From: Larix kaempferi | Taxonomy: Eukaryota; Streptophyta; Pinopsida; Pinales; Pinaceae | Assembly (NCBI GenBank): GCA_027924585.1 | Contig: BSBM01000822.1 | Span: 2,746,001-2,810,000 of the forward strand | Direction: 5' to 3' | DNA: 64,000 nt | In this document: one piece after another, positions 22,853 to 35,129 of the stretch | Layout: every line of letters begins with the position of its first letter | Position numbering within the stretch: position 1 is the stretch's first letter | The notes under the pieces: generated by a model | What the model saw: only the letters and a program-made list of their open reading frames with translations | Databases searched by the model: none | Told to the model about the DNA's origin: nothing | Position numbers and translations under genes: made by a program

Positions 22853-23725
22853 ATGACTAGGTCGTCAGTAGGGTACGCGGGTATCGTCGCAGCAGCAGGG
22901 TCGTTGGGGGAGATTAAGCACTTAGCCAGCGATTGGCAGTTGGTAGGGATTTTGTACACACTCCTCTCTGTTGCTTATGCGTTTGTTGCTGTTCTGGCCC
23001 TCGTACAGACCATTCTCATTCGATTACGAGTTCGACAATTTGTGTGTACACCACAAATGCTTTTCCATTTCATGAACTTCGTTGTTTGTGGAGTAAGGGC
23101 TATTATCTTTGGATTTCACAATCAGTTATTTGCGTTAATGAAGCCAAGAGCTTTTGGTGTTGCAGTACTAGAACTCCCTGGATTACTATTCTTGTCTGCA
23201 TATACATTACTTGTGCTATCTTGGGCAGAGATATACCATCAGGCACGACTCAGTTCATGCATTCACAGAATTAGGCCAGCGTATCTTCTAATGACTGCCG
23301 TGATTTATGTTGGTAAGGTGTGCATTTGGATATTCATGTGGAGGGATGGCAACAATACAGTTGTTCTGGAGGCGGCTGGAACTTACTTTGTTGTGGTTAC
23401 ATCGCTTCTTGCAGCATTGGGTTTCTGGGTGTATGGAGGAAGGCTTTCTTCAATGCTCATGTGGTTTCCACTTGAGGATAGAAGGCGCATGAAGAAGCTT
23501 CGTGAGGTTAGGCGTGTAACAGCGATATGTTTCACATGTTTTCTAATAAGGTCTTCTTTTGTCTCTGCGGCCCAGCTTGAGGTGATGAAGAACCACCCAA
23601 TTCTACATTTCATATACTATGCGCTGGTAGAGATTATCCCTTCAGGATCGGTCCTTTTCATCCTCAATACTGAATTGTCTCCTAAAAGGATGCCAAGTGT
23701 GTACCATCCATTACTACTTCCATGA
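22853..23725 (+). CDS. TOM1-like: TOM1/THH1-family seven-pass membrane protein, intact and intronless
   Basis: A 290-residue frame from the first ATG at 22,853 to the TGA at 23,723-23,725. The frame is open 51 bp further upstream but without an ATG. Family landmarks: W-Q-L-V-G-I-L-Y (28-35), FHFMNFVVCGVRAIIFGF (71-88), LELPGLLFLSAYTLLVL with AEIYHQAR (106-132), RPAYL (141-145), YGGRL (194-198), EVRRVTAICFTCFLIRS (218-234) and [17 protein letters not shown] (248-264). About seven hydrophobic segments are visible, near 29-53, 69-92, 102-126, 143-163, 173-195, 222-242 and 249-272. Length matches TOM1, about 290. Known plant family genes are, to my knowledge, multi-exon; one uninterrupted frame suggests a processed copy, although its upstream region is shared with other copies. 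Likely endomembrane/tonoplast. Expression is unknown. Confidence 0.88.
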   Translation: MTRSSVGYAGIVAAAGSLGEIKHLASDWQLVGILYTLLSVAYAFVAVLALVQTILIRLRVRQFVCTPQMLFHFMNFVVCGVRAIIFGFHNQLFALMKPRAFGVAVLELPGLLFLSAYTLLVLSWAEIYHQARLSSCIHRIRPAYLLMTAVIYVGKVCIWIFMWRDGNNTVVLEAAGTYFVVVTSLLAALGFWVYGGRLSSMLMWFPLEDRRRMKKLREVRRVTAICFTCFLIRSSFVSAAQLEVMKNHPILHFIYYALVEIIPSGSVLFILNTELSPKRMPSVYHPLLLP

Positions 23726-23825
23726 TCATTCATGGACTGTGTACAATCTTGTTTTTATTGCCCCCTAAAAGGATGCCAAGTGTGTACTGAATTGCCTCCT
23801 AAAAGGATTCGAAGTGTGTACCATC
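23683..23825 (+). repeat. Threefold repeat of the C-terminal coding motif across the stop codon
   Basis: CCTAAAAGGATGCCAAGTGTGTAC is coding at about 23,682-23,705, recurs at about 23,764 after the stop, and again, diverged, at about 23,795. The last two copies are non-coding tail duplications. They may indicate slippage or local duplication of the gene's end. Confidence 0.7.
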
Positions 23826-24126
23826 TTGTTATGTCCATGACATATTAGAATCATTTGATGGATAAAGTTTTAGCTTTGCAAAACAAATTTATGTTTAAGC
23901 ATGTTTGCATTTCCAACATTCATTCTTTGTTCCTTCCTTGATATTGGAAGACACTTTTATAATGTATCTCAAACTTGCTTTAGTAGAATCCTAGTTATAT
24001 TGTAGTTAGACTGTTTGTTTAGTTAGAATGTTTGTTTGTAGTTGTTTTAAGAGGACAAATCTCCTTAGAGTCCTCTTGGGTGGCAAAATATTAAAAAATA
24101 TTTCATAGATTTGTCACCAAATTTAA

Positions 24127-24494
24127 TCAAATGAAGTATGAAGTCATGAATGTAACTGAACTCTTCGTGTTCAATAGATTCTATCCACCTTCAAAATATC
24201 TTTGATCTTGGTTGCATGTTCTTGTATTTTCTTATCCTATGGATAAACCCAAGTCTTTGTGACATTTTCTCAAGTTCCCCATTCATTGATTTATGGCTTT
24301 TACACCTAATAGTAATGGAGTATGAAGTTATGAATGTAATTGAACTCCTCATGCTCAATAGATTCTATCCACCTTCAAAATATCTTTGATCTTGGTTGCA
24401 TGCTCTTGTATTTTCTTATCATATGGATAAACCCAAGTCTTTGCGACATTTTCTCAAGTTCCCCATTCATTGATTTATGGCTTTTACACCGAAT
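24127..24494. repeat. 184-bp tandem duplication
   Basis: Two adjacent copies, offset 184 bp (CTATCCACCTTCAAAATATC at 24,181 and 24,365), are about 95% alike. The surrounding 24,100-25,250 may be decayed retroelement sequence on the minus strand, but no domain could be named. Confidence 0.8.
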
Positions 24495-24499
24495 AGTGG

Positions 24500-27400
24500 T
24501 GATTTGAACCTCCAAATTTCCATGAAGGAAATCCTTAATGGCATCACCCCGATATTAGATTATCCAATGTTCTTTCCCTTTTTGTCTTGGTATTAATTAC
24601 ATATTTTTAATGGTCTAATTGGATAATGGTGCTTCTATGTGGGAGACATTCGGAAATAAAGTCTTGCTTTTTGAATTTGTATTTGCTTCTCCCTAGGAAA
24701 AGGTTTTCAATGGCTTCTTCCATTGAAAAGGTTTTATACCACTAGGGAATTTTGGTATATGCAAGGGTCATGGGAAACAAAGAAATAAAAATGAGATTGT
24801 TCAAAAATCCCTTAGCCAAGCTATGGGTAATTGTGCATAACCAATCATACAACTCACAAGCTTTTTTTTACACAAGCCTTAAATAGACTTGGGAAAAAGT
24901 TGATCCACTATTTACCATAGTGTGTGCCTTTGAAGATTTTCTTAACATTTCCAAATATTTTTCAATGAAAATATCTACAGGAATATCATATGGTGAAATC
25001 CCATTACCATGTGATAAGCCTTGGGAACAAGTTTTTTGGAGGCCTTAAGTGTCACCATAATTGTCTTTGTTTCCTCCTAGTGCATTCAAAGCATGATAAT
25101 TTTCTAATACACCAACCTTGGTTGATAGAGTGGCCATTATGAGGTTGTTGGGAATTAGAGCTAGTGCACAATAGAGAAATCAATAGATATTAACGGTGGG
25201 AAATACAAAATCTAAATAAAATATTTACCCTATGAACCCTAGCCTCAAAGCATTTGACTTTAATCTTCGTTTACCTCATTTCCTCACTACTTGAGAGATT
25301 TTGATGAAGTAGCTAAAATATTCACACAACATGTCTCTTATGGTAAATAGATGTGTACTCTACTAATATATGTGGGATGCAAAATTTGATAGGAGATAAC
25401 ATTCAATGTTATATCACTAAATATCAATGATATTTGTCAACCTTTGAAGATATGACATTGCCTAGATGTTTGGAGATGTGTCTTTATATTATTTCAATGA
25501 TCGATTGCTATATATATATATATATATATATCACTTTGTATACAAACTTGATGCAATATTGGATTCACTTACCATTCACATTCTACAAGATGTTATTATT
25601 CATACCCTTTCCATTTCCTTATTTGGAAAAAAAATGTATGTTACTAGTCTCAAAAATGATATTGTGCAGATACCTTCTTGTTGCTAAAAATGCATTTTTG
25701 TCAAACTGTTGTTATGGATTTTTCCATATTTCAAGGATGATAGAAATTTTTTATGCTTCTCCCCCAAATACTATAATGTTGAAATCCACTTCAATGTGTT
25801 TTCACTTATTACTTATACAATTGTATGATATATATAATGTGTTTCTCATATTACTTATTTACTTATTCTCAACTTATTATTTAAACTTATGAACATTATT
25901 TCTAAACAATTATTGCTTGAATATTTCCAATGTTTACTAATTTTATAAACATTATTTTCAATGTACATATATAATTTTGGTTTGCTAACTTTCTTTTTAA
26001 ATCATTTTTGTTGTTAGATTGTTTTTTTAATATACTACTAGGTATATAAAGATTGTGGAAATATATGGTTATGAGACAAATTTCAGCTCACTTACAACTT
26101 AAAATAACCTCTAAACTTGATACCTTCCCACATCTTGTTGTTTTACTCATGATCCTTATTTTCTTGCCAAAATTTTAGTTGTGTAGGTACTTAGGAAAGG
26201 TAAGGCCTTATTACATAGATTTAGTAGTAAAGTGGGAGATGCACGTCATAATCATGAATATGTTACATCATTTCAAAACTCCTAATTTATGTATTTAGTG
26301 ACTTCATTAATTTAACACCAAATGAATGAATGACATGACTTTATTAATGGAATATGTGACTTTATTTTTCTACATAATAATTTTGGAAATTGAGGTCCAA
26401 TTTATAATAATGGTACATTGTGAATTTATAATAATGATACATTGTGAATTTATAATAATGATACATTGTGAATGACACATTTGCAAACAATAGCTTGTCC
26501 ACAGGTATATACCCTATCCCATTTGAAATTGAACATGTGAGCCAAAAATGCATGTTCTTAAATAGCAGTCCACCCATATTGTATTGAATGCATATATTAC
26601 ATAATTTGATTACATTATAAAGATTTATAATAAAGTTATTGCAAGATAACTTATGAAGTTTAGGTGCATCAAGATAATTGGTGGCAAAATGAAAAATAAA
26701 GTTTGATTATTATCCATGTCAATGAAATTTGAATATGTGGATTGGGAAGTTCATAAATTATAAACATCATTGACGAGTTAGGACGAGTTAGGTGTAGGTC
26801 AAAACATACCAAATTATTTATGGAAAAGTAATGTCAAGAGTCAAATGAAAAAGACAGTGTGTTTTGAAAGGAAAATACACTATTATAATGTTCAAATGTA
26901 TATATTTGATTGTGATTTGCTAATTTATTATTTGCAAATTCATTTTTATTGTTTAAAATTGGGTAATATTTTCTTGTGTATTGAGATTACAACTACACAC
27001 ATAGTTCCAAGCCATATTTTGAGGAATAGATTTATTTTTATGGACTACCCTTCAAATTGAATATCATGTAACATGAATCTTATTATTTTGAATATAATTA
27101 ATTATAATCAAGTGTTATATTTTGTTTTGTTATTCTTCCAAATATCATGTAACATGAACTTTATTATTTTGAATATAAATAGTTATAATCAAGTTTTATA
27201 GTTTGTTTTGTTATTCTTCCCCAATTGTGTATTTATTGTTTGAATTAAAATTCTCTATAATAATATTTTTCTCAATATCATAATTTATTTATAAGTAATT
27301 CAATTTTAAAATTAAGACTTTAATTTACATTAATACTCTCTTTTAATATAACTTATTTATTACATATTATATATATATATATAAGATTGCATATTATAAA

Positions 27401-29030
27401 AAAGTATATATAAAAGATTACATATTCTAAAAAATATATATAAAAAAGATTACATATTCTATTAACATTTTTATATTTAAAAACATAAAATTAAATGATC
27501 GTGTTTGTTATAAGTTGTCATCCACTTGCACATTCATCAACGATATTTAAATATTTATAATATTAATTAGGTTGATACGCATATTGAATATAATTTTAAT
27601 TTACAAATAAAAAATATATTTTTTTACATTTATATAAATCTTATTTTAATGTAAAAATATAAACACAAATATTAAATCTTCTTTTCTTTCCAAAATTGTA
27701 TTTTTTATAATCTAAAATTTTAATTTAAATAGAATAAAATTTTCAAATTAAAAACTCAATTTCTCAATTGTTAAAGAGACTTTTATCTTATATCAAAAAA
27801 ATTATTGCACTTTTACTTATTTACCATATCATTATATGTCACACATCATTGCAATTAAACTAAACTTATAAGACAAGATGCCAATGTATAGACAAATTTT
27901 GCAATGTTTTAACTTTGAAGATTTTTTTAACCTATTTTTATTTTATTTTTTATCATAGGTTACTAAAGTAAATGTATATTTTTAACTGGAATCAATTACT
28001 TACAGATAATATTATTACTTTTATGACTTTTGTATGCATAATACTTAAAATTATATGGGAAATTATATAATATATCTTCATAAATAATAATAAAATATAT
28101 AATAAATTTTATATTTTGAGTTACACAACATAGGAATTAAATTATAGGCCTATCTCAACTTATATTTGTTTTCCTTAATTATTTTGCAATTTAGCTATCC
28201 CTATATTAGGTGGCACTCACTAGCTACCACTTAACCCTTGTTTCTCTTTTAAGTAAGTTAAATTAGATTATTTGTATTGAGATTTTTTTTATATGAGTTG
28301 TTATTTCTCTTTAAAATTAGTTAAATTAGATGATTTGTATTAAGATTTTCTTTGAAATTGAGTAGTAATTTTCATTATTTAAATTGCAATATTGATTACA
28401 AAAATATATTAATTTTAACAAACTAAGTAAATGATTTCATCTACCATATTGAGAAAAAGCATGGAGCAAAGAGCATAGTTTGGTTGATGTTGATCCGATT
28501 GCTCCCAGGCCTTGGTAGAATAATAAGAAGGACACGGACAATGTTTCTAACGGTTTCTGAAACAATACTTTATATTTCATGAGGTTGATAGGTTTATGCC
28601 GTGGGTGGACCCTTGTGCCATATCTAATCACTATCCAATCTTCTTACAACTGGAAACTTTGGAAGAAAAACCTGTGGGTCGTTTTAAATTCAAATTAGCA
28701 TGGATGGACGACGATTCAAAAAGAAAAATCTATATAGCCATGGATGACCTTCAAGCATAATATCAAGGCTTTCTAATGCATATCTAAGGCAACATCTCTA
28801 ATCAACATTATATCTTTTTAAATGTTAAAATATATGTTATGTCTACACTAAACATGATTCAAATATCCAAGATTCAAGTGTTGTAAAATATGCTAAACAT
28901 ATTCAAAGACTATAACAGTTAGTTTATATCAACAAAATATTTACATAACTAAAGAAACTTCTCGCATACAGTTTATATCATGTACCACGTATCTGAATGC
29001 AAAAGAATATTAACTATAATTACATCGTTT
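24500..29030. other. AT-rich spacer with small repeats, no gene seen
   Basis: Includes a (TA)n run at about 25,510-25,531, a 24-bp unit three times at 26,401-26,472, an ~81-bp direct duplication at 27,061-27,221, and ATATATAAAAGATTACATATTCT repeats at 27,370-27,460. The frame at 25,434-25,892 is built on AT-rich simple sequence and is not credible. Confidence 0.55.
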
Positions 29031-29039
29031 ATATTTTTA

Positions 29040-29425
29040 AATTTGGGGTAGATTATCATCTATGCTTTTCCTAGATTGAAGACCATAGGAAAAGTATACT
29101 TTCATATTGATTTTATGGGCATCCTTCAAAATTTCAAATAAACAATTATAATATATATATATATATATATATATCAAAAATAACTATTAGTTGATGCATG
29201 AATAACTAGTAGCTGATGCATAAATAAGTTGTAGCTCATGCATTAATAACAGGTAGTTACAGACAACCCATTAACCTAAAAAAGGTAACAGATAGCTCAG
29301 GCATAGACAACTAGTGATTACAACTAAACATAGAGAACAAGTAGCATATAAATTGTTCATGGCACTTAACTTGTGACTTATCGGTGTTCATTGACCACAA
29401 TTTAAGTGACTCTGCTAGTTAAAGC
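29040..29425 (+). repeat. Dispersed repeat, copy 2
   Basis: Same orientation and order as 21,905-22,235, with an inserted (AT)n at about 29,149-29,173 and a local threefold GTTGATGCATGAATAA duplication. It ends about 80 bp before the TOM1-like pseudogene. Confidence 0.6.
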
Positions 29426-29506
29426 CTAGAGATCCCACAACATTCTCTTAGTCTTATGTGAGTATGAGTGTACAAAAATACATGTTATTTGAAGCTCCAT
29501 GAATGA

Positions 29507-29828
29507 TCATGGATGTAGTAATGGATGGTACAGACTTGGCATCCTTTTACGAGGTAATTCATGGAGGATGAACAGGACCAATCCTGAAGGGATAATCTCT
29601 ACCAGCGCATAGTATATGAAATCTAGAATTGGGTTGCTCTTCATCACGTCAAGTCGGGCCGCAGAGACAAAAGAAGACCTTATTAGAAAACATGTGATAC
29701 ATATAACTGTTACACACCTAACCTCATGAAGCTTCTTCATATGCCTTCTATGCTCAAGTGGAAGCGACCTGAGGATTGAAAAAAGCCTTCCTCCATACAC
29801 CCATTCAATGCTGCAAGAAAATATGTAA
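29507..29828 (-). pseudogene. TOM1-like: TOM1-like pseudogene, 3' third
   Basis: Minus-strand frame ending at a TGA (29,507-29,509). It matches residues from the LLAALG region to the end of the intact protein: [52 protein letters not shown] and [17 protein letters not shown] 4-bp loss relative to the intact copy shifts the frame just before YGGRL. Homology stops exactly at GTAA (29,825-29,828), where the 17-kb segment begins, and resumes at 47,011. The open C-terminal frame is the 3' end of the pseudogene whose 5' end is at 53,749. Confidence 0.85.
29825..29828. repeat. 4-bp TSD, left copy (GTAA)
   Basis: The intact gene has a single GTAA (as TTAC on the plus strand, 23,397-23,400) at this exact place. 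Here it flanks the insertion on both sides, at 29,825-29,828 and 47,011-47,014. Confidence 0.85.
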
Positions 29829-29839
29829 GGGCGGGTGCA
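29829..29839 (+). repeat. Terminal inverted repeat, left (GGGCGGGTGCA)
   Basis: Matches the inverted right end GAGCTGGTGCA at 9 of 11 positions. Similarity beyond 11 bp is weak. Confidence 0.5.
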
Positions 29840-30236
29840 CAAAGTTGCCCCCAAAAGTGTTTCAACGGGGCCGTGCTAGTGGGGAGAAAAAAATCATGTG
29901 CACACACCTAAGGCAGCGCGCACGTGCTCCTGTTAAAAATTATATAAAAAAATAAGGCAGAGTCTTTGTCATTCCACCGTTTGCATCCAAGCGTGACTCC
30001 CTCTCCGCGTGCGCGTCGTTACAAGCCACCAAACTCACCCTTTCCACTCCAAAACGATCCAAATCCATCCACCAACTTGTCAACAAGTCAATTGGATAGG
30101 TAAATTCCATTTGTTTGTCATTTTATTCATTGTTTTTTATTTATTAAATTTGTAATAATTCCCAAATTATTAAAACAATAGATAAATTTTAAATTGCAGA
30201 TTGTAAAGCCACACAATTAATGAACAAAATGATAAC

Positions 30237-32070
30237 ATGGAGTCCGGTGGTACACAAGAAAACACTAATCTTGGAACCAATGAAAACCCTCAACAAAATC
30301 CAAATGCCCAAGAAAATCAAAACCCCCAACCAAATTTTGACCAAGATGACTTGAACCATTATGTAAATGAAATGAGATTGCACACTCGAGATCTAAGAAA
30401 CACAGGGGAACCATCTCGAGTGTCCTTTCCCACCTCAATTGAGAGCTCAATTGAATCCCTCATCCATACACATCGCCAATTGATTGACATGACTGAATAT
30501 AGAGCTAGGATGCGGGAGTATTATTCCATAGGCATTTCCAAGGAGGAAATAAAATATTTGAATATTACAAAGGCCCAATTGTACAGTATGTTCACCGATC
30601 CAAGAACACAACAACCACCGGAGACTAGAAAGCCACGTGTATGCATGGATTGGTGTCATTTCCAACCATGGAGGGACAATTGGATGCATAGGTGGTTCAT
30701 GGTTTACGATAAACCTCCCTGCAATAATAGAGAGGTTCCACAGTACTTCCTTTGGAAAATGTGGGTTGAGTTTGCGCTCGGTTTACATGTCAACTATTTT
30801 GACATAACCGAGTTCCAGGGTGTTGGGGGTGGCTCTTCCCAAGATCGACCTACTTCTAGGAGGAACCCACTGAGAGGGACACCAACTCCTATGCGCGAAC
30901 CCAACTCCTCTCCCCATCCGCCTCAGTTACCCCACAAACTTGATCAGATCGAGGGCGCGATGAGTAGTGTTGCAAGGGGACTGCTTAGAAACACCGCCTT
31001 TGTAGCAGCTACTATAGTGGAGAGACAGGATGATCCTGATAGAGACGCAGGTCCAGGGCCTTTAGGACAGAGTCAGCATAGAACTGTCACCGGTGGTAGC
31101 CATGTTGGGCCTTCTAGTTCGATGGGGACAATGCCACATCTTTGTCCCCATTATAGGCACACTTGCACTGGCCCGATCGAGGGATGCTATATGGAGCAGG
31201 TTAGCACTTTTTTAATGTGTTTTCAATCATCACTTGATAATTTGTAAAGTAATTTTAAAGTATTTTTGCTTGACTTAAACTATTATTTCAATGGATAGCT
31301 ATTTAGAGCTGACACGTCATCATGGGAGAACGCGACATCTCCCAACCTAGATGCAGCAATGGCAGCTGCAACTGAAATTGTGGCACCTCACACGGAGGTA
31401 TTTTCAGTACCCCACACAATATTGTTATTACTTATGGCATTTCTATTTTTGTGTATTTATATTTATGACATACATGATGATAGTTCGTACAATATTTTTT
31501 AATATTTTGATTGACTGAATAATTACTTGTTTAATATGTTTATAACATGCATGTGGTTTGGTGTTCATAGGTATGCACAGACTACGATGATCAGCCATCT
31601 CATCCAGGGGTTGTCAAATCACCATATACACAAGTAAAATGTGTAGTTAAAAGCACACTTTTAATTTGAAATGTTACGACATATTATGGTTTAATTTGAT
31701 TTTTGTTTACTAAATTATGATATTACAAATTTGTATGCAGGGGCCGCCAACAACTGTAGGACACTTTAGTCCCATGTTTCCACCTTCTCCAATGATTTGT
31801 CCCCCTTGCTTCCATCCAGACCCCTCCCTCTGTCCACCCCCTCCCTTCCATCAACCCTCCCCTCTCCGTCCATACTCCCCCCTCCGTCCATACTCCCTCA
31901 TTCATCCACGCCCCCCCATCTATAAATCCTCCCCCATTCATACACGCCCCCCCGTCCATCCATCCTCACCCATTAGTCCATGCCCCCCCTTCCATCCAGC
32001 TTCCCTTCTTCGTCCACAACCTCCACTCTATCCATCCTCCTCCCTCTATCCAGGACCTCCCTCCCATTGA
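30237..32070 (+). CDS. Unknown multi-exon proline-rich protein gene carried by the 17-kb element (decayed)
   Basis: Four exons chain in phase 0: 30,237-31,199, 31,299-31,397, 31,571-31,633, then 31,741 to a TGA at 32,068-32,070, with GT-AG introns of about 100-175 bp. A 5' UTR intron is plausible (donor GATAG|GTAAAT about 30,098, acceptor TTGCAG about 30,200). The protein starts Asn/Gln-rich, then has a tryptophan-rich core (CMDWCHFQPWRDNWMHRWF, YFLWKMWVEFALG), then a Pro/His-rich repeat tail of HPxPPxxPSP type. After the TGA the same frame stays protein-like (PFGSIPPIVQPVGVHRPRRP...) to a poly-C run at about 32,288-32,300, where the frame shifts. It therefore looks like an inactivated gene. 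Candidate further exons lie at 32,489-32,562 and 32,671-32,740. I do not recognise the family; an accessory transposon protein is plausible. Confidence 0.5.
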
Positions 32071-32740
32071 CCATACCTCAACATCCCCCTTAGCCCTTTT
32101 GGGTCGATACCCCCTATTGTACAACCAGTAGGGGTTCATCGTCCACGACGTCCTCCTCCACCCCATACCACCATGTCCTCTTCCTCCATTTCATCTACAG
32201 TTCCCGCCACTACTATGGCAACTACTATTCCATTATCTACCCATGTATCTACAGTGGTTGCACCCATAGTTGCTGCATCTACATCTGCACCCCCCCCCCA
32301 ATGACTGCATCAGAGCAGGTTTTCCAGCCAACTACTCCACCTGCTATCCTAGAAGCCAAGCCATGTCCATTGCCGAAGGTGTTCACGATGAGAATCAAGT
32401 TAATTTATGAAAATGTTTTGATGCATTAACCAAAATTAATTTAAGCAATTATTATTTTTCAATGAAATGATTGTCGTAAATGTTGTAGGGTGGAATTGTT
32501 GAGAGGATCAATAGATCCAAGACACCTATCTCTCGTCTCCACCTCGTCTCCCACTCGCATCAGTGGTGATTTATTCAAGATTTGGATTGTACATTCATTT
32601 TATAAATGTGGTAAATGTTACAAATGCTTGAAAATGATGGTGTCTTATGCCATTTTTTTCAGAGCGTGGAGAGACGGTCTACTCCTAGATGGAAGAAGAC
32701 CCAAGATTCTTGTTACCTTACAATCTACTGAAAGTGGACT
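32071..32740 (+). pseudogene. Downstream continuation of the unknown accessory gene
   Basis: From 32,071 the frame continues, Pro/Ser/Thr-rich, to the poly-C run. After a one-base shift it gives MTASEQVFQPTTPPAILEAKP and reaches a donor CCGAAG|GTGTTC near 32,380. An acceptor TTGTAG at 32,483-32,488 opens a basic segment (GGIVERINRSKTPISRL). Another acceptor TTTTTCAG near 32,670 opens SVERRSTPRWKKTQDS, which stops soon after. These are inferred exons. Confidence 0.35.
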
Positions 32741-32759
32741 TAAGGCATGATATCCCTAG

Positions 32760-34380
32760 TTCAATGCGAATCTAGAACAAATCAAACATAATACAAATCT
32801 ACCTTCCTATATATAATTAGAGATTGAGAGATGTAGACATCTTACCTTTCAGATCTGTAGATCTCTTTCTCCCTCGTCGCTCCAAGTTCCACGGTTGCCA
32901 AATTCGAAGCTGCAAGACCCGTCAGAACATGCAAGAGACAAACAAGCAGTAATAGCACATCTACACAGTAATCGATCTAAGTAAATGGTTAAGGAAGTAA
33001 ACTATAAATATCAAATGAACAACAAGAAATTTATGGAAAGAGTTTTGTATTACTGTATAAAAAGTGGAAATACATAGAAGAGTGAGGATTACAACCAAGC
33101 CCCAACGTTGCAATCTTCCTCCAACAAGCCAATACAATGCCTCCAAGGAGAAATGGGTGCCTCCAATGGATGAATGATGATCTCCTAAGCTTATTTCACC
33201 AGCATATGGATGCTATAGCCTTTCTCTCAAAGGATGATAGGGACCACCTAGAAATTCACCAGCATAAGAGTACCATAGACCTTCCTCCTTCTCAATGGAG
33301 AGGAGGGTTGTATTTATAAGGCTAAAGGGGATAGTTTAGGTTGAGGGTTAGGGGGATAGGTATAAGGGATCCTCCCATTAGGCTAGGAACCGAAATTCCA
33401 CCTATTCTAGAAGTTAGGGATGACCCTCCACCTCAACAAGCTTCGAGAAGGGTCTCGAAACTTCGGTTTTTCTCCTATAAATACCTTTGGCGCACCCTGC
33501 ATGAAGAGACAGAGTGCCAGAGGAGGGTTGGAGCACCTTGCATGAAGGGAAAGAGCACTAGTGGCGCACCTTGTCAGTGTGCAAAGTGTGCTGGCGCACC
33601 TTGTCTGAAGTAAAAGAGCGCCAGCGTATTTAGGGAAGGAAAAAACCCAGGGAAAGCCCCAAACTCAATGCAATTTAGCTAAAGGAACTTTAGGGATTAG
33701 GAACAAAGTTGACACATGGCTCATGGTGACGAGATTTTGGTGTAACAATTCTAGTAGCTCCAAGAAGAGGAAGATCGATTTTGGAGATGCGCTTGGGAGT
33801 GACCGGGGTGGTCACAATGCTTGACACACCATGTTATGTACATTAGCCATTATGTGGCACCTTTGGGCACCAGTTGCCATGTACTTTGTATCTACGGCAT
33901 GGGTTTCCATGTATTTTGGATCTACGGCACGAGTTATCATATTTTTTATAGGGCACGAGTTGCCATGTATTTTGGATCTACGACACGAGTTGTCAGATTT
34001 TGTATAGGGAATGAGTTTCCATTGTATGTACATTGGGAACCATGTTCCACTATTTTCCTGAAAATTTATATATTTGTTCGAGTTTTGTTCCAATATGGTT
34101 TTATCTTATGGATTTATATATTGTTTTGTTCGAGTTTTGTTCTATATATGTATATAATGATTTGGATTCTAATGTATGCACATGGATATATATGTACAAT
34201 GAAAATGATTTACATTTTATATGTATTATAATTTAGGAAAGGGATTAGTCTACATAATAGGGTTTCATTGTGATTAGAATACAAGCTAGGTTTTACGCTA
34301 CCAACTAGGGTTTTTAGGATAGGCTCCAAGCTCTAGGGTTACCAGCTTAATGTTGAACTCTACTATCATGACAACATTGG
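32760..34380. other. No gene seen; GCGCACCTTG short repeats
   Basis: About 33,485-33,620 holds four GGCGCACC(T)TG-type repeats with GCATGAAG linkers. The stretch 33,820-34,000 repeats TACGGCACGAGTTGCCATGTATTTTGGA-like phrases four times. The region 32,870-33,130 resembles LTR or leader sequence but has no defined ends. Confidence 0.45.
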
Positions 34381-34600
34381 CACCAACACCATTCCCACTA
34401 CCACAATCACCATCAAGCCTCATCATCCTCTTTCTCATGGTGTCGCCATCCTCGTCCCCATCAATCATCCGTCATCCACCATCAACCTAATGCACTTTGT
34501 CTCATTGTCATCGTCACCATATCTATCCTCACGCCCATTATCACCATCGTCATCATTGTACTCATTGTCACCATTGTTGCCATCATGCTCATTGGAGTCT
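34380..34600. repeat. Low-complexity CACCATCATC/CATCATTGTCA tract
   Basis: Imperfect trinucleotide-like repeats of CAC, CAT and CCA across about 200 bp, non-coding. Confidence 0.6.
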
Positions 34601-35129
34601 AGGACATTTGGCCTCTTTGTTTATGTATTTTGGGTCAGATATGGATTGCACTTGATTTGTTTTTAGTTGTATGCAACCTTGCTATATACATGTCAGAACA
34701 TGTCCACAACCTATCATTGCTGCTACCCTAGCATTTCTCTGTCCTTCATTCAATTTACCAACATGTCTTCATTCTTCATGTCTTCATCAACCATCCAACC
34801 CAGAAATAAAGATTAGAGATAGTTACATTGTTGCTCCCATTTATTCTACTGCTGCTGCTACTCCACCAATACTGTCCTCATCTCGACCCCCGAAAATCAG
34901 AGCTACTTTTGCATCCAAAATATTCCACTCCAAAATCTCAATCAAATAAAACTTGTCTTCTATATTTATACTTTTCCTCACCATCAATTTAGGAGGTCGA
35001 CTTGTCTCCTTTTTTATTTTTATTTTATCATTAATAATTAAGTCAAATGATATTTTTCATTTCCTTAACAAATATACATATATATTTATTTATTTATCCT
35101 TTTCCCACATCGTCATGGGTTCCTTTTCA

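Noticed and set aside
25434-25892. 152-residue plus-strand ORF
   Set aside because: Built on TA repeats and AT-rich simple sequence, with no recognisable family.
29829-29839. CACTA-type transposon
   Set aside because: The ends do not start CACTA/G and the TSD is 4 bp rather than 3 bp.
31723-32166. Gly/Trp-rich minus-strand ORFs
   Set aside because: Complement of the proline/histidine-rich exon; codon complement effect.
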